Assembly (NCBI GenBank): GCA_017619335.1 | Contig: JAFZSP010000062.1 | Span: forward strand, 18,836 to 82,835 | DNA length: 64,000 nucleotides | Direction of reading: 5' to 3' | From: Bacteroidaceae bacterium | GTDB taxonomy: Bacteria; Bacteroidota; Bacteroidia; Bacteroidales; Bacteroidaceae | Shown here: positions 1-8,729 of the stretch, one piece after another | How positions within the stretch are numbered: the first letter of the stretch is position 1 | Layout of the letters: every line of letters begins with the position of its first letter | The notes under the pieces: generated by a model | What the model was told of the DNA's origin: nothing | Databases searched by the model: none | The model's input: the letters and a program-made list of their open reading frames with translations, nothing else | Translations under genes and position numbers: made by a program

Positions 1-9
1 TACCTTTGC
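1..9 (+). promoter_or_regulatory. Bacteroidetes -7 promoter element
   Basis: TACCTTTGC matches the TAnnTTTG -7 consensus of the Bacteroidetes primary sigma factor. The -33 box would lie before the window. It would give a leader of about 120 nt for the lipoprotein gene starting at 138. A 12-codon ORF begins at 14 inside the leader and is probably not a gene. Confidence 0.6.
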
Positions 10-137
10 ACCCATGAAAGAAAGTGTTTCATTGCAGATGAGGACTGAATAGCGATGGCAAATGGACTTATAATATAAACTTAATAATTCACCTAAATAA
101 ATAATCATTAGTAACTTAACTTAATAATATCAAAGAA

Positions 138-2675
138 ATGAAACGATTATTCAATGTCACTTTAGCCGTATTAGCGCTGGTGTCTGCTCTTGGGTTGGTG
201 TCCTGCAAAGATGCTGACTATGTTACACCCGGACAAGTGGATGCGCGTGTACAATCCAAATGGGATGATCTTACAGATGCCCTCAACAACCGTATCCGCT
301 CAGCAGAAAATGCCATCGGATCGCTGGACTCGACCATCAACAGCAACAAAGCCGCTGCCGAAGCTGCCCGTCAGGATCTGAATTCACTCATTCAGCAGGT
401 GGCTGTCGCTGCACAGACCTACACTGACGAGCAGATTCAACAGACGCGCGAATACGCGGCCTTGCAGGCTCAGCAAGCCAACATCGCCGCCATCGAAACC
501 ATGACGACGCTGCTGGAGAATGCTCGCAATGAGTTGGCCGCTGCCATACAAGTTGCAGAGGCTCGCATCGCAACCATAGAGAGTGTAATGAACACACAGC
601 AGGCCCAGATTAATAATAATTCTGCGGGAATAGCCCAACTGAATCAAAAGATTGTTGAGCTCATCGATGTTGACATGGATTTGCAGACAGCCATCGCGAA
701 TGCGGCGACTCGTGCAGAGGTAGCTTTGGCCACGGCAGAGGATGCAAGGAATTTAGCTGCAACTGCTTTATCGTTTGCTATTGATGCCTTGGATCAAGCA
801 TCAAACAATAAATCAAACATCACAGAACTGAAATATCGAGTGAATATTCTGGAAACGGAATATGTGACAAAGGCAGAACTGGCTGAAACCCTCGGAGAAA
901 TCAACGATCTGCTGGAAGGATTGAATGGTAGTACAGTAGCGGTCAAGTTGGACAACATACTGGATTCCATTGCCATGCAACAAGCGCAGTTGGAAGCGCA
1001 GGAGGTGAGGTTGACCAGCCTGGAACAGTGCTGTATTCAGGTTCAGGCAGAGTTGGATAATCTCAAAATGGAGAATGCACAGCAGAATAATGCCATTGAA
1101 GCGTTACAGACCATCGTGACAGAAAACAGAACCACCATTAACGCCTTGCAGAATGAAGTGATGGCTCTGCAGGCTGAGTTGGAAGCCGCGCGCCTGGAGG
1201 CAAGAGCCTACACGCTCGAACAATGTGAGTTGGTGAAAGCAGCACTCACGGTTCATTTGGATTCTTTGGCAGGTGTCACCACAGACCTGCGAACCATAAT
1301 AGATGCAACGGTGGCTCGTATCGAAGATATCTATCAGCGCACCTGTGACCGTCTGGATTCTCTTGAGCACAGCATCAATCAGCAGTTCCTGGAACATCAG
1401 ACTCACTTGACGTATTTAGATACTTTGATTCAGACACTCGGAGAGGACTTCAGCAATCGGATGACCAACTTGGAAGCTTTGATGAATACCCAGATTGCCA
1501 ACATCGTGAATGAAATGAATCGGTTGGAGGCAGAACAAGCCCGTCAAACCGACAGGATAGATTCATTAGGTGTGGAACATCAGGCACTCACAGATATGGT
1601 GTATGACGTTTTCACTTACGTCCAGGTGTTAAATGAGCGAATGAATACTATGGAAGATTATTTTAATGATATTAAAGCCAGAATAGAATTATTGGAAGTT
1701 AAGGTAGATGAATTGTACTATTTGTTTGAATATCTGAACGATCGCCTGAACAAGCTCATCACCGGCATTGTCATTCAGGACAAGCAGATGCACTGCTATT
1801 ACGCCCAGGTGGAAGGAACAGACACCGTGTTCTTTCCGAACAGAGACTTTGCCGGGCGAGTGGAGCTCGAAGCAGAAACGTATAACTTTGACCAAGATTT
1901 GAGTGTGGGTGTCATCTATGCCACCATCAATTCTGCTTCTGAACAAGACTTCTCTGGCACTCAGTTTGAATTGGAAAACAGCTTGGGTACAACCAGCCTC
2001 TATTTCAAGTTGGGCAAGGCCGAGAAAGCTGAGAATGTGAGAATCGTCAAACACACTCCAGCACGTTATGCACCCGTAAACAACCATCTCTATCAGTTCA
2101 AGGTATATCACTCCTTCACTAAAGATGTAGACCCCGACACACTGACAGCAGAGACAGACCTGTTACTCGCATTGGTAGCACCGTGGACAGACTCTGAAGG
2201 AGAACACAAGGTTTATTCCCAGTATGTACTTCACTTGGCCCCCGAGTTGGTAACAGCCGCCACCGCTGCCGACTTGACGTTCAAGGGAGAAGGCAATAAC
2301 TGCTTCGAGAACCCAGCCACTGGCGTGGATGTCCGTTTTAGTGAAGTGGATGGTTCATTCAAAGGTACACTCCTTTTGGGCAGGAACGGACAGCACCTTT
2401 ATCGCGAATTCATTGAATGTACGCAAGTTCGCGATGAGTCTGGAGAAGAAATAGAACATGGTGCAGACTTAATCAATGAAGCCAACAACATGCTCAAGAC
2501 AATCATTCAAACAGCAGGAAATGAAGAAGATGGCAAAGTGAGTATCACTTGTCCGAAAGCGTTGACAGGCAAATTCATAACCCTGCGTTACCAAGCCCTT
2601 AATTATAATGGCACCATCGTCACGAAGGACTTAGTCGTCTGCTTCAGCAATGAAACGGACATCTTTGGCCTCTGA
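138..2675 (+). CDS. Long coiled-coil lipoprotein of unknown function
   Basis: An 845-residue protein of no family I recognise. It begins with a lipoprotein signal peptide ending LGLVSC, so Cys23 would be lipidated. Residues of about 30-540 are almost entirely heptad-type helix rich in Gln, Ala, Asn, Glu and Leu, predicting a very long coiled coil. Residues of about 545-845 are mixed and beta-rich and look like a separate globular domain. The expected place is the outer membrane or cell surface. The next gene, 28 bases downstream on the same strand, encodes a small barrel protein, so the two may be cotranscribed and act together. A fibrous adhesin or spacer role is only a guess. Confidence 0.75.
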   Translation: MKRLFNVTLAVLALVSALGLVSCKDADYVTPGQVDARVQSKWDDLTDALNNRIRSAENAIGSLDSTINSNKAAAEAARQDLNSLIQQVAVAAQTYTDEQIQQTREYAALQAQQANIAAIETMTTLLENARNELAAAIQVAEARIATIESVMNTQQAQINNNSAGIAQLNQKIVELIDVDMDLQTAIANAATRAEVALATAEDARNLAATALSFAIDALDQASNNKSNITELKYRVNILETEYVTKAELAETLGEINDLLEGLNGSTVAVKLDNILDSIAMQQAQLEAQEVRLTSLEQCCIQVQAELDNLKMENAQQNNAIEALQTIVTENRTTINALQNEVMALQAELEAARLEARAYTLEQCELVKAALTVHLDSLAGVTTDLRTIIDATVARIEDIYQRTCDRLDSLEHSINQQFLEHQTHLTYLDTLIQTLGEDFSNRMTNLEALMNTQIANIVNEMNRLEAEQARQTDRIDSLGVEHQALTDMVYDVFTYVQVLNERMNTMEDYFNDIKARIELLEVKVDELYYLFEYLNDRLNKLITGIVIQDKQMHCYYAQVEGTDTVFFPNRDFAGRVELEAETYNFDQDLSVGVIYATINSASEQDFSGTQFELENSLGTTSLYFKLGKAEKAENVRIVKHTPARYAPVNNHLYQFKVYHSFTKDVDPDTLTAETDLLLALVAPWTDSEGEHKVYSQYVLHLAPELVTAATAADLTFKGEGNNCFENPATGVDVRFSEVDGSFKGTLLLGRNGQHLYREFIECTQVRDESGEEIEHGADLINEANNMLKTIIQTAGNEEDGKVSITCPKALTGKFITLRYQALNYNGTIVTKDLVVCFSNETDIFGL

Positions 2676-2703
2676 GTGGAGAGAAGCCTTAAACGACACT
2701 GCA

Positions 2704-3495
2704 ATGAAAAAATATTTAATCACTCTTTGCATACTGGCCTGGGGTCTCTCCCCAGGCTGGGCACAGCAGAACGCCATCAAGGGAACCGTCGTAAACCAAC
2801 GGGATGAGCCTATAGCCAATGCAAAGGTGGAGGTCCCTTTCTCCCGAAAAGTTACACGCACCAATCCGCAGGGGATGTTTACTATCCCTGTCAAAAAAAT
2901 GCCAACGAGAATAAGGGTCTCCAGTGACGGCAAAGCCACTCTGCTTCTTCGACCAGGTGAGGACATGTTCATACGTATGAGGGATCGTGAGACGGCAAAC
3001 TGGAATCCCGAGAATCGTCATTTCTTCATGGGTCTCACCGGCAACTTCATCTACTCCCCTGGAGGCAGTTACGACCCCTACGGCAACCAACGCGACGGCA
3101 TCACGTCTCACACGCTGGGTCTCATGGTAGGCGTTATGGACAATTACATAGGGGCTTACGTGAAGGGGCACTTCATCCCGCTGAATGATGGTGATGACGA
3201 TTTCGAAATCCGCTCACGCCGTGATGTTTATGACTTTGTTTTGGGTGGTATGGTTCATATTTGGAAACCCATCTATCTCAACGTTGGTGGCGGCGCCATG
3301 TTCTTCACTGAACGTTCAAACCATTTCAGCGCATTCGGAGTCCCAGCTGCCACCACTCAGGAAAACCTTGTCAAAGGCATTATGGATATTGGACTCATGT
3401 TGCGTTACAACCACTTCATGTTCAATGCTGGCGTGCTAACATCCTTCCACAAATATGACTGGCATCCCTCGGTAGGCTTTAGCTATATATTCTGA
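2704..3495 (+). CDS. Small outer-membrane protein with carboxypeptidase-regulatory-like N-terminus
   Basis: The ORF is open from 2650, but the ATG at 2704 gives a proper signal peptide (MKKYLITLCILAWGLSPGWAQ), so the mature protein begins near Gln22 of 263 residues. The next 60-70 residues resemble a carboxypeptidase-D regulatory (Ig-like) domain, with GTVVNQRDEPIANAKVEVP as its typical start. The rest, from about residue 95, has the alternating pattern and terminal Phe of an outer-membrane beta-barrel. It follows the coiled-coil lipoprotein gene closely and precedes a strong terminator, so they form a two-gene unit. The function is unknown. Confidence 0.75.
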   Translation: MKKYLITLCILAWGLSPGWAQQNAIKGTVVNQRDEPIANAKVEVPFSRKVTRTNPQGMFTIPVKKMPTRIRVSSDGKATLLLRPGEDMFIRMRDRETANWNPENRHFFMGLTGNFIYSPGGSYDPYGNQRDGITSHTLGLMVGVMDNYIGAYVKGHFIPLNDGDDDFEIRSRRDVYDFVLGGMVHIWKPIYLNVGGGAMFFTERSNHFSAFGVPAATTQENLVKGIMDIGLMLRYNHFMFNAGVLTSFHKYDWHPSVGFSYIF

Positions 3496-3523
3496 TTACC
3501 TCAATAACGTTCACAGTGTAGCA

Positions 3524-3557
3524 AGCGCACCCCTTCCGTGAGTGGTGCGCTCTTTTT
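3524..3557 (+). terminator. Intrinsic terminator
   Basis: AGCGCACC (3524-3531) pairs perfectly with GGTGCGCT (3544-3551) across a 12-nt loop. It is followed by C and five T. It closes the two-gene unit that ends at 3495. Confidence 0.85.
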
Positions 3558-3642
3558 CTCTTAAATAATCTTGAATTACTGCGGGCTTAGAGGATTATTC
3601 AGTCTCTTTACCCGCTGTATTCTTACTTTTTTTCCGAAAAAA

Positions 3643-3674
3643 TTCGTCACTCAAGAAAAACTTTGTACCTTTGC
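3643..3674 (+). promoter_or_regulatory. Promoter for the SDR-PAP2-Gfo/Idh operon
   Basis: TACCTTTGC at 3666-3674 is a strong -7 element. A weak -33 candidate, TTCG at 3643-3646, lies 19 bases upstream. The resulting leader is about 55 nt before the ATG at 3735. Confidence 0.65.
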
Positions 3675-3734
3675 ACCGTCGAAAAAGAAATGCAAACAAT
3701 TTCTGAATAAAGGTTCAAGCGTTTAACACACATT

Positions 3735-4754
3735 ATGAAGATATTGGTTACAGGAGCCTCGGGCTTCATCGGCAGTTTCATCGTCAGTGAAGGGCTGGAG
3801 CGTGGACACGAAGTGTGGGCCGGCGTGCGTCGCAGCAGCAGTCGGCAGTACTTGCAGGACGAACGCACACAGTTTGCGGAGCTGGACTTGAGTAATACGG
3901 AACGCCTGACACAGCAGCTCTCGACCCTGAAAGCACAGATGGGCGGCAAGGGCTGGGACTATGTCATTCATGCTGCCGGCGCCACGAAGAGTCTGCATCG
4001 CGAGGGTTTCTTCCGCACCAACACGGATGGCACACAGCACTTGATCTGTGCACTGCGCGCAGCCGACATGATGCCCAAACGGCTGGTGTTCATCAGCTCG
4101 CTGAGTGTGTTTGGGGCCATCCGGGAATCGGATTACTCTCCTATTCTCGACACCGACACACCCAAGCCCAACACAGCCTACGGCGAGAGCAAGTTGGCAG
4201 CAGAGCGATGGTTACAGGAGCAGAAGGACGTGCCTTGGGTCATCCTGCGCCCCACGGGAGTCTATGGCCCTCGGGAACGTGACTATTTCCTGATGGCCAA
4301 GAGCATCAAGGGACACGTGGATTTCGCTGTGGGCTACCGGCCGCAGGAGATTACCTTTGTCTATGTGCGGGATGTGGTGCAAGCGGTGTTCCTGGCTTGT
4401 GAACAGGTCGAGGAGAAGGTGCTGCACCGTGCCTACTTCCTCTCCGACGGCGAGTCGTATAACAGCCGCGCCTTCAGCGATTTGCTGCAGCGGGAAATGG
4501 GAACGCGGTGTGTGCTGCATATCAAGGCGCCACTCTGGTTCCTGCGTGCCATCTGTGCTGTCAACGGCACCGTTTGCCGATGGATGGGACAGCTGACGAC
4601 ACTGAACATGGACAAATACCATATCCTCAGCCAGCGTAACTGGAACTGCGACATCGAACCAGCCCGCTGCGAGTTGGGTTATGACCCTCAGTGGCAGCTG
4701 GAGCGCGGTGTGGTGGAGACGGTGGCGTGGTACAAGAAAGAGGGATGGCTGTGA
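3735..4754 (+). CDS. NAD(P)-dependent epimerase/dehydratase (extended SDR)
   Basis: A cytosolic nucleotide-binding oxidoreductase of 339 residues. The N-terminus carries the Rossmann motif TGASGFIGSF (residues 6-15). An SDR YxxxK catalytic pair is visible as YGESK, followed by the LRPTGVYGPRE segment typical of extended SDRs related to 3-beta-hydroxysteroid dehydrogenases and sugar-nucleotide epimerases. The exact substrate cannot be read from sequence. It leads an apparent three-gene operon with a PAP2-type membrane enzyme and a Gfo/Idh oxidoreductase. That context fits lipid or glycolipid head-group chemistry, but this is inference. Confidence 0.85.
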   Translation: MKILVTGASGFIGSFIVSEGLERGHEVWAGVRRSSSRQYLQDERTQFAELDLSNTERLTQQLSTLKAQMGGKGWDYVIHAAGATKSLHREGFFRTNTDGTQHLICALRAADMMPKRLVFISSLSVFGAIRESDYSPILDTDTPKPNTAYGESKLAAERWLQEQKDVPWVILRPTGVYGPRERDYFLMAKSIKGHVDFAVGYRPQEITFVYVRDVVQAVFLACEQVEEKVLHRAYFLSDGESYNSRAFSDLLQREMGTRCVLHIKAPLWFLRAICAVNGTVCRWMGQLTTLNMDKYHILSQRNWNCDIEPARCELGYDPQWQLERGVVETVAWYKKEGWL

Positions 4755-4796
4755 AAGGTTAAGGGTTTAAGGGTTCATGGTTAAGGGTTTAAGGTT
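4755..4796 (+). repeat. Heptad-periodic array (GGTTAAG-like)
   Basis: GTT recurs at 4758, 4765, 4773, 4780, 4787 and 4794, a 7-base period with one 8-base slip. It fills the gap between two genes and supplies the first codons of the longest reading of the next ORF. Confidence 0.75.
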
Positions 4797-5760
4797 GAAG
4801 AGGTTATTGACCATAGAGAAGGTGGCTGCGGGTTATGCCGTGCTGACGAGCCTGGTGATGGCTGTGCTTTGGGCACAGCTGGTGGAACCGTGGGCGATGG
4901 TGCAGACACGGTTACTCTGGCTGCTGATGACGGGAGTGCTCGTGGGTTTGGGGAGGCTGAAGACGCAATGGGCTGTAACTCTTCTGAGGATTGCTGGGCA
5001 GTTGGCGTGGTTGCGTTATTGGTACCCAGACATTTACGAGTTTAATCGTCTGTTCCCCAACTTGGATCACCTCTTCGCTGCTGCAGACCAGTGGCTTTTC
5101 GGCTGCCAGCCGTCCATTGTCTTCAGTCTGTGGTTGTCGGGAGGCGTGTGGAGTGAGCTGTTCAACCTGGGTTATTGGAGTTATTTTCCGATGATTGCCG
5201 TCATGGTGCTGGCGGTCTTCTGGAAGGATGCAAGGAAGCTCCGTAAGACACATGGGACAGATGACTGCAGCTATGATGGCGAAGCCCTTCACGTGGGCAC
5301 GGTGATTTTGATATCGTTCCTCTGCTTTTATCTGATGTACCTGCTGCTCCCCGTGGCAGGTCCCCAGTTCTACTTCCAGGCAGTGGGTCTGGACGAGATC
5401 ATGGCTGGACATTTTCCCGCTATCGGCACCTATTTCAGTAGTCATACAGAGATGCTACCTGCTCCAGGGAATCCGGACGGACTGTTCTATCAGCTTGTCA
5501 CACAGGCACAAGCGGCAGGCGAACGCCCCGTGGCAGCTTTCCCCAGCAGTCACATCGGCATTTCCACCATCGTGCTGTTGCTCTCTCGCAGGCATGTGCC
5601 GCGTCTCTTCTGGGTGCTGCTGCCCTTCTGGCTCCTTCTCTGCTGCGCCACTGTCTATATACAGGCCCATTACCTGGTGGATGCCATCGCAGGCTTGATA
5701 GCCGCGCCACTCGTCTTGGCGTTGAGTACCAGAATCGTTCAATACACAGAGGCCCAATAA
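4777..5760 (+). CDS. PAP2-superfamily integral membrane phosphatase/transferase
   Basis: A 327-residue protein with about six hydrophobic segments. Two PAP2 signature regions are visible: FPSSHIGIS (Ser/His of motif 2) and AHYLVDAIAG (His-x3-Asp of motif 3). The large spacing and long N-terminal membrane part resemble the PAP2_3 group, which includes Aur1-type inositol phosphorylceramide synthases. Generic undecaprenyl- or phosphatidate-phosphatase activity is equally possible. The ATG at 4777 lies inside a heptad array. A TTG at 4795 would begin MKRLLTIEKVAAG and is a good alternative start. The Gfo/Idh gene follows after 15 bases. Confidence 0.8.
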   Translation: MVKGLRLKRLLTIEKVAAGYAVLTSLVMAVLWAQLVEPWAMVQTRLLWLLMTGVLVGLGRLKTQWAVTLLRIAGQLAWLRYWYPDIYEFNRLFPNLDHLFAAADQWLFGCQPSIVFSLWLSGGVWSELFNLGYWSYFPMIAVMVLAVFWKDARKLRKTHGTDDCSYDGEALHVGTVILISFLCFYLMYLLLPVAGPQFYFQAVGLDEIMAGHFPAIGTYFSSHTEMLPAPGNPDGLFYQLVTQAQAAGERPVAAFPSSHIGISTIVLLLSRRHVPRLFWVLLPFWLLLCCATVYIQAHYLVDAIAGLIAAPLVLALSTRIVQYTEAQ

Positions 5761-5775
5761 GAATCAGGAAGTGTT

Positions 5776-6768
5776 ATGAAGCTCGCAATCATTGGAACAG
5801 GAAAGATCGTGCAGGAGGCATTGCCCGTTTTGGCCGCCTCGCCTGGTATCTGTCTGCACTCGATTTGTGCACGACCTCACAGTCAGGAAAAGGCCGAGGC
5901 GCTGGCACAGAATTACGGCATCACCCACGTCACCACTGATTACGCCACAGTGCTGGCAGACGCAGCGGTGGAGGTGGTGTATGTGGCTGTGATCAACAGT
6001 GTGCATTTCACCTATGCCATGAAGGCATTGAAAGCTGGCAAGAGTGTGATTCTGGAAAAGCCTGCCTGTCTGAATTCCGACGACCTCGGTGACCTGATGG
6101 AAGAGGCCAGACGCCGGAATCTTTTCCTCTTGGAAGCTGTTACGCTGCTGCACCTGCCTGCTTTCCAGTTGTTGAAAGATGAGTTGCTGCCGCGTTTGGG
6201 TACCATCCGCCATGTGGAGTGCAACTACAGCCAGCGCTCCAGCCGTCTGGACCGTTACCTTCATGGTGATGTGGCGCCAGCCTTTGACCCAGAAGCTGGC
6301 GGAGGCGCACTCATGGACATCAACATCTACAACCTGCACTTCACCCAGGCGCTGTTGGGGCCTGCCCACACAGCTGCCTACACCTATCATGCTGGTTACA
6401 ATGGCGTGGACTTGTCTGGCACTGCGGTGTTGGGCTATCCAGATACCATTGCTGTCTGCACGGGTTCCAAGGAAACGGACGCTCCCTCCTTCGGTCTGAT
6501 ACAGGGAGATGACGGATGGGTGCGCATAGAGGGTCCCGTCAGTACGATGGGATCCATCACGCTCTGTCTGAGAGGCGAGGAACCGAAGGAGATACCTGTG
6601 GAAAAGCCCGTTCATCGCTTGGCGCCAGAATTCGCCACCTTCACGCGTCTCTTCCATCAGGCAGACCGTCAAGCTGCACTGGACAAAGCACGAGACCTCA
6701 TCCAGCTCTCCCATAACGTCATGAAAACTGTGGAAATGCTGCAGAGGAATCGGTCTCTCACAGCGTGA
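5776..6768 (+). CDS. Gfo/Idh/MocA family NAD(P)-dependent oxidoreductase
   Basis: A 330-residue soluble dehydrogenase. The N-terminus has the Rossmann start KLAIIGTGKI, and the family EKP signature is present as ILEKPACLNSDD near residue 95. The C-terminal alpha/beta domain contains GGGALMDINIYN, matching the GGG.L.D.G..... substrate-domain motif. Members oxidise or reduce sugars, inositols or dihydrodiols, and the substrate here is unknown. It is the last gene of the plus-strand operon. Its end overlaps the convergent murI end by 11 bases, leaving no room for a separate terminator. Confidence 0.85.
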   Translation: MKLAIIGTGKIVQEALPVLAASPGICLHSICARPHSQEKAEALAQNYGITHVTTDYATVLADAAVEVVYVAVINSVHFTYAMKALKAGKSVILEKPACLNSDDLGDLMEEARRRNLFLLEAVTLLHLPAFQLLKDELLPRLGTIRHVECNYSQRSSRLDRYLHGDVAPAFDPEAGGGALMDINIYNLHFTQALLGPAHTAAYTYHAGYNGVDLSGTAVLGYPDTIAVCTGSKETDAPSFGLIQGDDGWVRIEGPVSTMGSITLCLRGEEPKEIPVEKPVHRLAPEFATFTRLFHQADRQAALDKARDLIQLSHNVMKTVEMLQRNRSLTA

Positions 6769-7606
6769 TGTGACAGGCTTCCACGGGGTGACCGAGGAAG
6801 ATGGAGGCAGAGTCGTTGAAGAGTTTGGGTTGTTCTGTGGTGAGGAATTGGGCAGCACCACCTCGTGTGAGACGGTTCTCGATGGAGGGGTGACGCTGGA
6901 GATAATCCACGAGACTGGCAGAGACATATTTTCCCTGTGGAATCAGACGGATATGAGACGGTGTACACGCGCGTACCTTATTATATAGCAAGGGAAAATG
7001 TGTACACCCGAGGATAATGGTGTCTATCTGCGGGTCTCGATGCAAAAGTTGCTGAATGTCCTTGTTGACAAAATAATCTGCTCCAGGACTGTCTGCTTCC
7101 CCGTTTTCCACAAGGGGAACCCACATGGGGCAGGCTTGGGCGGTTACTGTGACATCGGGATACAGGTGGCTGATTTCCAGCTCGTAGGTGCGGCTGCTGA
7201 CTGTACCCTGTGTGGCCACGATGCCCACGTGACGGGTCTTCGTGAGCTGCCCGATGACTTCTGCTGTGGGGCGGATGACACCCAGGACACGGCGAGAAGG
7301 AAGACCCGAAGGGTCATCCGCTGCAGGGGGAAACAGAACGGGAAGGTCTCGCTGCTGAATGCTGCGCAGGGCTTTGGCAGAAGCGGTGTTGCAGGCCAGG
7401 ATGACGAGTGGGCAACCCTGAGAAAAAAGATACCGCACAGCCTGGAGCGTGAATTCATAGACACGCTCGAAGCTGCGCGGACCGTATGGTGCACGGGCAT
7501 TGTCCCCCAGATAGAGGTAGTCATACTGGGGCAGTCGTTGGCGGATCTGGTGCAAGATGGTCAAACCGCCGTATCCGCTGTCAAAGATGCCGAGAGGTGC
7601 GGTCAA
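6758..7606 (-). CDS. murI: Glutamate racemase
   Basis: Converts L-glutamate to D-glutamate for peptidoglycan in the cytosol. The three diagnostic motifs are intact: GIFDSGYGGLTI at the N-terminus, LACNTASA with the first catalytic Cys, and LGCTHFPLL with the second. At 282 residues it has the usual length. The start codon is TTG (7606-7604), overlapping the TGA of the upstream ompH gene by two bases, which implies coupled translation. It is the last gene of the envelope operon that also carries uppS, bamA and the OmpH chaperones. Confidence 0.95.
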   Translation of the reverse strand: MTAPLGIFDSGYGGLTILHQIRQRLPQYDYLYLGDNARAPYGPRSFERVYEFTLQAVRYLFSQGCPLVILACNTASAKALRSIQQRDLPVLFPPAADDPSGLPSRRVLGVIRPTAEVIGQLTKTRHVGIVATQGTVSSRTYELEISHLYPDVTVTAQACPMWVPLVENGEADSPGADYFVNKDIQQLLHRDPQIDTIILGCTHFPLLYNKVRACTPSHIRLIPQGKYVSASLVDYLQRHPSIENRLTRGGAAQFLTTEQPKLFNDSASIFLGHPVEACHITL

Positions 7607-8139
7607 TTGGCTTCCTTGATACCCAGTTTGACGAGCACGGAATCCGTGACATTCACGCCCAGGTGCGGATTGATGAAGGGGAGCGTGTTGCCATCGGTGT
7701 TGAGGATGTACATTAATCCTTGTGACGTTCCCACGGCCTGAATGGCATCGTTGAGGCGTTGCAGGATGGGCTGATGGAGGTCAGCTTCGGCCTTGCGCAG
7801 GAGATCGTTACTCTCGCGGCGGAACTTGGTGCTTTTCTCCATGAGTTCCTGAAGCTCTGTCTGCCTCTTCTGCATGATGCTGGCGGGGAAGTCTTTCTGT
7901 CCGTGCAGAAACTCAGCGAACTTGCGCTGGAACTCGTCCTCGGAGCGAGTGGCCTCGGCCTCGTATTTCTTCTTGAGTTCTACGAAGCTGGCCTTGGCTT
8001 GTGCATACTCCGGCATCTGCTCATAGACAGCTTTGTAACTGAGGTATCCGAAGCGCGCCTGGGGTTGTGGCAGCGGTGCTACCTGTGCCATGAGGGCCAT
8101 GGGCAGCAGGAAAAAGAGGGAAAGGAAGAAACGTTTCAT
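7603..8139 (-). CDS. OmpH/Skp-family periplasmic chaperone (third copy)
   Basis: A 178-residue secreted protein with signal peptide MKRFFLSLFFLLPMALMAQ. A short beta strand (RFGYLSYKAVYEQMPEY) is followed by a long charged helical hairpin and a final strand region (LMYILNTDGNTLPFINPHLGVNVTD), which is the Skp/OmpH layout. Family members form trimers that hold unfolded outer-membrane proteins for the BAM complex. It is the most diverged of three tandem copies here and is translationally coupled to murI. Whether it handles particular clients is unknown. Confidence 0.85.
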   Translation of the reverse strand: MKRFFLSLFFLLPMALMAQVAPLPQPQARFGYLSYKAVYEQMPEYAQAKASFVELKKKYEAEATRSEDEFQRKFAEFLHGQKDFPASIMQKRQTELQELMEKSTKFRRESNDLLRKAEADLHQPILQRLNDAIQAVGTSQGLMYILNTDGNTLPFINPHLGVNVTDSVLVKLGIKEAN

Positions 8140-8191
8140 ATTGCAGAATGCAAAATTAAGAATTCACTATTGAAACCTGAAAGCCTGATTA

Positions 8192-8689
8192 TCAGAGGCC
8201 CAGTGCTTTCTTGAGCTCAGGCGTGACATCGGTGCTGAGCTTGGGGCTGATGTAGGGAATTCCGGCAGTAGTGTCCATGATATAGACATATCCACCTTCT
8301 TCACCCACTTTCTTGACAGCTGTCAACACCTTGTCCTGAATGGCCTGGAGCTTCTCCATCTGAGCTTTCTGGAAAGCCTGCTGGTTCTCCTGGAGGCTCT
8401 GCTGGTAGCGCTGGTAGAGGTCGTTGAGTTCCTGCTCACGACGAGCACGCATGTTTTCCAGGAGGTTGGCCTGTTCTTTCTGGTATTCGTCGGCCTTCTT
8501 CTGAAGTTCGTCCTGCATACGCTTCTGGTCGTCTTCATAGACCTTGGCGAGGTTCTGGAGTTCTGTACGCATGGTGGCAGTCTCAGGCATGGCTTCCATG
8601 ATTTCCTGAGAGTTGAAGTGTCCGAACTTCTGTGCCATAATGGTGAGGGGTGCAAGCATGAGGAATGCTGCGAAGAGAATCTTTTTCAT
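8192..8689 (-). CDS. OmpH/Skp-family periplasmic chaperone (second copy)
   Basis: A 165-residue protein with signal peptide MKKILFAAFLMLAPLTIMAQ. The mature start KFGHFNSQEIMEAMPET, the central Gln/Glu/Arg-rich coiled hairpin (about residues 45-115) and the closing strands YVYIMDTTAGIPYISPKL match OmpH. It lies 40 bases below the first copy and 52 bases above the third. It presumably ferries outer-membrane proteins to the BamA encoded in the same operon. Confidence 0.9.
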   Translation of the reverse strand: MKKILFAAFLMLAPLTIMAQKFGHFNSQEIMEAMPETATMRTELQNLAKVYEDDQKRMQDELQKKADEYQKEQANLLENMRARREQELNDLYQRYQQSLQENQQAFQKAQMEKLQAIQDKVLTAVKKVGEEGGYVYIMDTTAGIPYISPKLSTDVTPELKKALGL

Positions 8690-8729
8690 TTGTTGATTTG
8701 ATGTTTATTGGTTTAAAATTGATTCTTAT

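Noticed and set aside
5764..6927. 387-codon minus-strand open frame
   Set aside because: Antisense to the Gfo/Idh gene and running into murI in another frame; both real genes have strong motifs.
6967..6976. ACGCGCGTAC in murI as a third copy of the 16-mer element
   Set aside because: Only ten bases match and they lie in conserved murI coding sequence, so chance is more likely.
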